Positions 6,315 to 9,849 of a stretch of DNA of 9,849 nucleotides are shown piece after piece (positions within the stretch are counted from its first letter, which is position 1; each line of letters begins with the position of its first letter). Under the pieces are notes generated by a model, which saw nothing but the letters and a program-made list of their open reading frames with translations, did no database searches and was not told where the DNA came from. Position numbers and translations under genes: made by a program. The DNA is taken from positions 1 through 9,849 of the forward strand of contig JALQST010000089.1 of NCBI GenBank assembly GCA_023264315.1, in the 5' to 3' direction. Source of the DNA: Nodosilinea sp. BSH.14 (GTDB lineage Bacteria; Cyanobacteriota; Cyanobacteriia; Phormidesmidales; Phormidesmidaceae).

Positions 6315-8903
6315 TCAGGTTAGTGGCCCCACGAGCGGTTCGGCCTGGGGCGGAATAACCTTGGTGTCCGGGAAGGCTGCTTCTGGAGCCACCTCTTTAT
6401 CTAACTCCGTGGGCGTAGCGTCGTTGGGCGTCTCAACCTTGCCCCCCGATTCCTCTGACTTCCTCGCTTCGGGGCGAGACGGTGCTGGTTCTGCCACGGC
6501 GGGGGCGGCGGTGGGGTCGGCTTCATCGGCCTTCGGTGTTGCCTCCGGGGGAGCCGTGGGAACCGCCGGTACGGTGTCGTTCCAACTCCCGCCGGTCTCG
6601 GAATTGGGTGCACGGAGGGAGTCTGCGAAACGTTGCAGCAAATCGGGATGGGCCTGGGCTTCTAGGGTGCTCTCTGCTGCCCCGGATCGATTTTGGGGAA
6701 CGGGCTGAAATTCCTGATCCTTAGGCGACAGTTTCGGCCCCCATTCCTGTAAGTTTTGGTGAATCTGCTGCAAATCCAGATTGGGCACCCCTTCAGGCAT
6801 GGGCATCTCCAGGGTATCAGGGGCCACCGCTGGGGAATCTTCGGCGGCGGGGTCGCTGGGGGTGTCTGCCTTGGCGTCCGGGGTGGCTGCTTCTGAGGCC
6901 GGGGCATCCAACATTAAGGTATCTTCGGCCTCGGGGGTCACGAAGGGGCTGTTCGGATCGAGGGATTCGGGGGCTGACACTGCCGGAGCCTTAAGGTCTA
7001 AAACCACCGAGGGCTGGAGGGGGGTATCAAACTGGGAGGAAGCCCGTTGGATGCGACCCAGCAGGGCGTGACCGGCCTCGCCACCAAGGGTATGGGGCCG
7101 CGAGTCACGGATGCGCACAGGGACAAACTCCACCTGCATCTGATCCTCGTGGAGCGCCACCTTCAGCATGGCGGAGTCTTGATCGGCCAGGGGTTGATCT
7201 GGCTTGAAGACAAAATCCCCCAGGGAGTAGGCAATAGGCCGTCCTTTGTAGATTTCGCCCCCTTGGATGACGGTGGGATGGTAGCCCACCACCAGATCGG
7301 CCCCTTGGTCAATGGCGAGGCGAGCCAGGTTCGTTTGGACAAAATTCGGCGTTTCCTCCAGGTGATCGACCCAGCGGAAATTCACCACAATCCAGTCCAC
7401 CTGATCCCGAATAGCCTGAATATCCTGCACAATTTCCGGCATATTTTGGGCGTTAAACCCAGACCGATCCTGGAATGCCGTAGAACGCTTGAAGTTTTCC
7501 AACTCCCGCGCCACCACTTCATTATTGGTATTATTGGCCCCAGCCCGCTCGCGCAGGGCACTGGTGTCCATGGCGGCGTTATTCCCCCCCATGGCATAGC
7601 TCAGGTAGGCAATGCGTTTGCCCTTCACATCGAGGATTTCAGGCCGACGGGCTTCGATGGCATTGCGCCCTGCCCCTACCCGGTATAGCCCATTGCTATC
7701 AAGTGCCATGAGTGTCTCGGTCAGCCCCTCGGTACCGTACTGCATCAGGCTGCTGTGGGTGAGGTTGACAATATCCACACCGCTATTGGCCAACATTTGC
7801 GCCGCCTCGGGACGCAGTTGGTGCCGAAATTCCTCATCTAAACTGGTGGCCGCCGTGGCCAGGGGGGTGGCTAGGTTCACCAGGGAGACATCCGCCTGGA
7901 AATAATCCTCCACATCGGCAAAGAAGCCGCCCTCTTCCTCAATTTGGGCAAAGTTCAGATCCTCCAAGGAAATATCGCCACCGAAGGCCAGCGTGACTTG
8001 ATCCAGCGGTACCGGACTCGGCTTGGTGTGGGAAATCACCGCCACGGGCTCCAGGGCCGTATTCACCACCAAAGGCCGAGGCCCCGCATTGGTCGATTGC
8101 GGGGGGCGGGGAAACGCCGCTGGAGCCGCTACAGTACTGGTGGTTCGTCCCACCGGATCCATTGTTCCATCCGTCGTCGGAATCTCGGGTGCAAGCCCCT
8201 GGGATGCTGAGAACTGAGGGGATAGGCCGGACGTATTCTTCTCCTCAAGTCGGGTTTCCGACAAGGTGGCCTGGGCGGAGAAGGTGGACAAACTGGGGGA
8301 TGGCCCCGACAGGGCAACCTCCAGCAAGCAGCCGAGGACAAAAGCCGCCACCGCCGACCCTGTCAGCATTAGGGTGCGAAGTGCTTTGAACCGCTGGCCG
8401 GTGAGGAAGACGGAGGGTGTCCGTCGCCGTGCCCGTCGTCGTTTTCGGGGGGTGCCCTGGGCGTAGGGAATGGCCGATCCCGGGGTGCGTGCCGCCTGGG
8501 TCAGTTGTTCCTGGGCCTTCCGTCGCCGCAGGGCCGGGGTCGAAATCTTGATCCGCTGCTTCCAAAGCACCCGCTGCCACCCCACCGGACGCGCCAAGAC
8601 ATAGATCCCTTCAATTAACTCCGAGTTGAGCTGCCAGATGCGATGGCACAGAAATCGAGTCAACCGATCCTGGATCGGGGATCGCTCAAACTCCACCGTA
8701 AGCTTAAGACAGCCTGGTCGGTCGTCGGCCTGCACCTGCACGAAAATTCCCTGATTTACCAAGGGTTCATTCAGCCACAGGGCCAAGTCTCGAAAATAGC
8801 CCACCGCTGCCCGTTCCTTAATGGGATTGCGGACGACTTGAGACACCGTGGGAGGAAGTTGGGGTTGGGGGATGGGTCGGGGAGGAGCAACCACGCTAAT
8901 CAT
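6315..8903 (-). CDS. CapA/PgsA-like metallophosphoesterase-fold protein, membrane anchored
   Basis: The 862-residue product has four zones. (1) About 20-125: an unassigned soluble domain. (2) A basic cluster, RKRRRARRR (153-161), then one membrane segment at about 175-198; by positive-inside logic the rest faces the periplasm. (3) About 300-600: the CapA domain related to poly-gamma-glutamate capsule proteins, with LAFGGD (305-310), VNLATPL (342-348), RVGAGRN, ADLVVGYHPT (535-544), EIYKGRPIAYSLGDF (550-564). (4) About 640-862: a Pro/Ala/Glu/Asp-rich tail, probably disordered. Relative to typical CapA sequences, NLE is NLA, ANNH is LTHS, HWG is FRW, HPH is HPT and GNF is GDF, so metal binding may be altered. 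No capsule synthesis genes (capB/C) are adjacent, so a capsule role is not supported here. The gene is monocistronic and convergent with gmk; the ATG at 8903 has only a weak AGGT upstream. Confidence 0.85.
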   Translation of the reverse strand: MISVVAPPRPIPQPQLPPTVSQVVRNPIKERAAVGYFRDLALWLNEPLVNQGIFVQVQADDRPGCLKLTVEFERSPIQDRLTRFLCHRIWQLNSELIEGIYVLARPVGWQRVLWKQRIKISTPALRRRKAQEQLTQAARTPGSAIPYAQGTPRKRRRARRRTPSVFLTGQRFKALRTLMLTGSAVAAFVLGCLLEVALSGPSPSLSTFSAQATLSETRLEEKNTSGLSPQFSASQGLAPEIPTTDGTMDPVGRTTSTVAAPAAFPRPPQSTNAGPRPLVVNTALEPVAVISHTKPSPVPLDQVTLAFGGDISLEDLNFAQIEEEGGFFADVEDYFQADVSLVNLATPLATAATSLDEEFRHQLRPEAAQMLANSGVDIVNLTHSSLMQYGTEGLTETLMALDSNGLYRVGAGRNAIEARRPEILDVKGKRIAYLSYAMGGNNAAMDTSALRERAGANNTNNEVVARELENFKRSTAFQDRSGFNAQNMPEIVQDIQAIRDQVDWIVVNFRWVDHLEETPNFVQTNLARLAIDQGADLVVGYHPTVIQGGEIYKGRPIAYSLGDFVFKPDQPLADQDSAMLKVALHEDQMQVEFVPVRIRDSRPHTLGGEAGHALLGRIQRASSQFDTPLQPSVVLDLKAPAVSAPESLDPNSPFVTPEAEDTLMLDAPASEAATPDAKADTPSDPAAEDSPAVAPDTLEMPMPEGVPNLDLQQIHQNLQEWGPKLSPKDQEFQPVPQNRSGAAESTLEAQAHPDLLQRFADSLRAPNSETGGSWNDTVPAVPTAPPEATPKADEADPTAAPAVAEPAPSRPEARKSEESGGKVETPNDATPTELDKEVAPEAAFPDTKVIPPQAEPLVGPLT

Positions 8904-8984
8904 GGTGAGACCTGAAGAACATACAGGGCGAAAACGGCCACAATGCCTACCGTAAAGCCAATTCCTGGCTGACAGAACCGAATC
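8904..8984. other. Upstream region of the capA-like gene
   Basis: Non-coding. The only structure noted is a 5-bp stem, AGCCA/TGGCT, with a 5-nt loop (8956-8970). Read on the minus strand it is followed by TTT, so it could be a weak terminator for whatever once ended at 8985. No convincing promoter was found. Confidence 0.3.
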
Positions 8985-9266
8985 TTAATCGGCCATGATA
9001 GCCACTTTTTTCAAAAATGATGAATCTTTTTGATCAAGGACTTTTTTGACGAAGAAACCCAGGATGCTCGGGTCTGAAAGGGTCGGCAGTTTGGCCCCGC
9101 CCCAGCGTGTCTCCGGCATCATCACTTTCCCCACGTCGCCACGATCCGTCACCATCTTCCCAGGGCCAACTACGATTAGCTTATCTGGCGCATGGGTGAT
9201 TGTACGGATATTGCTTAATTCTATGGGGATATTTTGAAATTGGATTCCGTATTTATCTCGACGCCT
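8985..9266 (-). pseudogene. Decayed 3' end of an unidentified gene
   Basis: The minus strand is open for 93 codons and ends in TAA at 8985-8987. It has no usable start in its first 37 codons, and an in-frame TAA lies immediately upstream (9267-9269). The translation looks protein-like: IRTITHAPDKLIVVGPGKM (20-38), GDVGKVMMPETRWGG (43-57), then LSDPSILGFFVKKVLDQK (63-80), ending in VAIMAD. Base composition is visibly AT-richer than the neighbouring genes. The first ATG (codon 38) would give only a 56-residue product with a GGGAAG too close to it. I take it as the C-terminal remnant of a lost gene. A short functional gene with a rare start, or chance, remain possible. No family is recognised. 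Confidence 0.35.
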
Positions 9267-9516
9267 TTACCCCCTCATTCCTCAGGAAATAGTTTTGACT
9301 CTGGAGAATGCAAGTACACAATGGCTATCGTCCACTTGGGGGCAATTGAGCACTAGCAAATGCCTACCTAATCAGCATTCTCACAGGTAAATGTTCCGAT
9401 CCCAGGGGGCTTTCAGTGGTCGAACACTTTTATTTTAAAGGGCTTCCTTCCCGGTGTGGCGGGGCTGGCGACTGGTACAACAACGATCATTCCGGTTCCA
9501 CAAAATCAAGGGGCCA
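9267..9516. other. Spacer with no recognisable gene
   Basis: All frames here are short and interrupted. It lies downstream of tatA. I see no tRNA, no clear terminator (only a GC-rich stretch followed by TTTAAAATAAAA on the minus strand near 9425-9440) and no repeat. It may be the eroded 5' part of the gene whose tail remains at 8985-9266. Confidence 0.3.
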
Positions 9517-9708
9517 TTAGCGGTAGTCGGCGTCCTCGGCCTCTTCATAGGGATCCGTCTCGCTGGGCTTAGCACTATTGATCTCTTCCTTAAAGCCCCG
9601 CAGGGTTTTGCCTAAGGCCCCACCCAACTGGGGAATTTTCCTTGGCCCAAAGATGAGCAGCGCAACGCCAATCACAATCGCAACCTCAGGCCAACCTAGA
9701 TTAAACAT
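9517..9708 (-). CDS. tatA: Sec-independent protein translocase subunit TatA
   Basis: This pore/membrane-thinning subunit of the twin-arginine translocase moves folded proteins across the thylakoid and plasma membranes together with TatC. From the ATG at 9708 the product is 63 residues. It has the N-terminal GWPE motif, one membrane helix (about 7-20, VAIVIGVALLIFG), the hinge FGPRKIPQLG (19-28), the amphipathic helix GGALGKTLRGFKEEI, and a short acidic tail ending EDADYR. A TTG at 9723 would add five residues (MTAIA); the ATG is preferred because family members begin MF.LGWPE. The length is short for TatA but usual for cyanobacterial TatA/E proteins. No tatC is adjacent. No Shine-Dalgarno is visible. 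Confidence 0.95.
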   Translation of the reverse strand: MFNLGWPEVAIVIGVALLIFGPRKIPQLGGALGKTLRGFKEEINSAKPSETDPYEEAEDADYR

Positions 9709-9849
9709 GGCGATAGCAGTCAATGGACGCAGTAAGTGGACATCGTGACCAGGCCAGCGTCAGCATCCTACGATACCCGCCGATCTCGTCCCTAGGAGGG
9801 CATTGTCCCACGATTTCCCCAGAGATTCCTAGCCCCCCGACGGGTTGGG
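9709..9849. promoter_or_regulatory. Upstream region of tatA
   Basis: 141 bp to the window edge without a credible gene. It should contain the tatA promoter on the minus strand, but no good -35/-10 pair stands out. Confidence 0.3.

Noticed and set aside
6256..6708. 150-codon + frame opposite the C-terminal tail of the capA-like gene
   Set aside because: Gly/Ser/Ala low-complexity translation that mirrors the Pro/Ala-rich tail on the other strand.
7047..7688. 213-codon + frame inside the capA-like gene
   Set aside because: It is antisense to the conserved CapA domain, and its translation shows no recognisable domain.
8904..9516. Searched for tRNA, CRISPR or small RNA genes in the longest spacer
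   Set aside because: No T-loop/anticodon arrangement, no regularly spaced repeats and no strong hairpin-plus-T-run were found.

Overview
The window reads as chromosomal DNA of a phycobilisome-containing cyanobacterium. The strongest pointer is a full-length pcyA (phycocyanobilin synthesis). It is supported by a HAL2-type bisphosphate nucleotidase, a vMAP-type HTH/AAA-like protein, a cyanobacterial-style CapA protein and a single small TatA. GC is moderately high, start-site Shine-Dalgarno signals are mostly weak, and I found no HIP1 (GCGATCGC) site. A Leptolyngbya-like lineage would fit, but the sequence shown does not settle the genus.

Layout. 1-223: leader of the nucleotidase gene, with a perfect 24-bp palindrome and a third copy of its half-site. 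224-1195 (+): 3'(2'),5'-bisphosphate nucleotidase. 1244-2596 (-): HTH plus AAA-like ATPase-fold protein, convergent with the nucleotidase gene. 2597-3026: non-coding, holding a dyad, a long hairpin and a 104-bp MITE-like element. 3027-3356 (-): small Arg/Gly-rich protein with an acidic tail. 3436-4494 (-): AI-2E family membrane protein, probably co-transcribed with the small gene. 4495-4627: divergent promoter region. 4628-5362 (+): pcyA. 5493-6122 (+): gmk. 6206-6251: strong hairpin between convergent genes. 6315-8903 (-): large membrane-anchored CapA-like protein. 8904-9516: a long spacer holding an AT-richer open frame that looks like the 3' remnant of a lost gene. 9517-9708 (-): tatA. 9709-9849: tatA upstream region.

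Functionally this is a mixed housekeeping neighbourhood rather than one pathway: sulfur/nucleotide by-product clearance, bilin synthesis, GMP phosphorylation, protein export and envelope functions. No coherent defence, secondary-metabolite or mobile gene system is visible. The items worth a second look are the GTTCACCC operator-like array, the MITE, the AAA-like protein that has lost its Walker B acidic residues, the CapA domain with changed metal-site positions, the disordered RGG-type protein and the decayed frame at 8985-9266.
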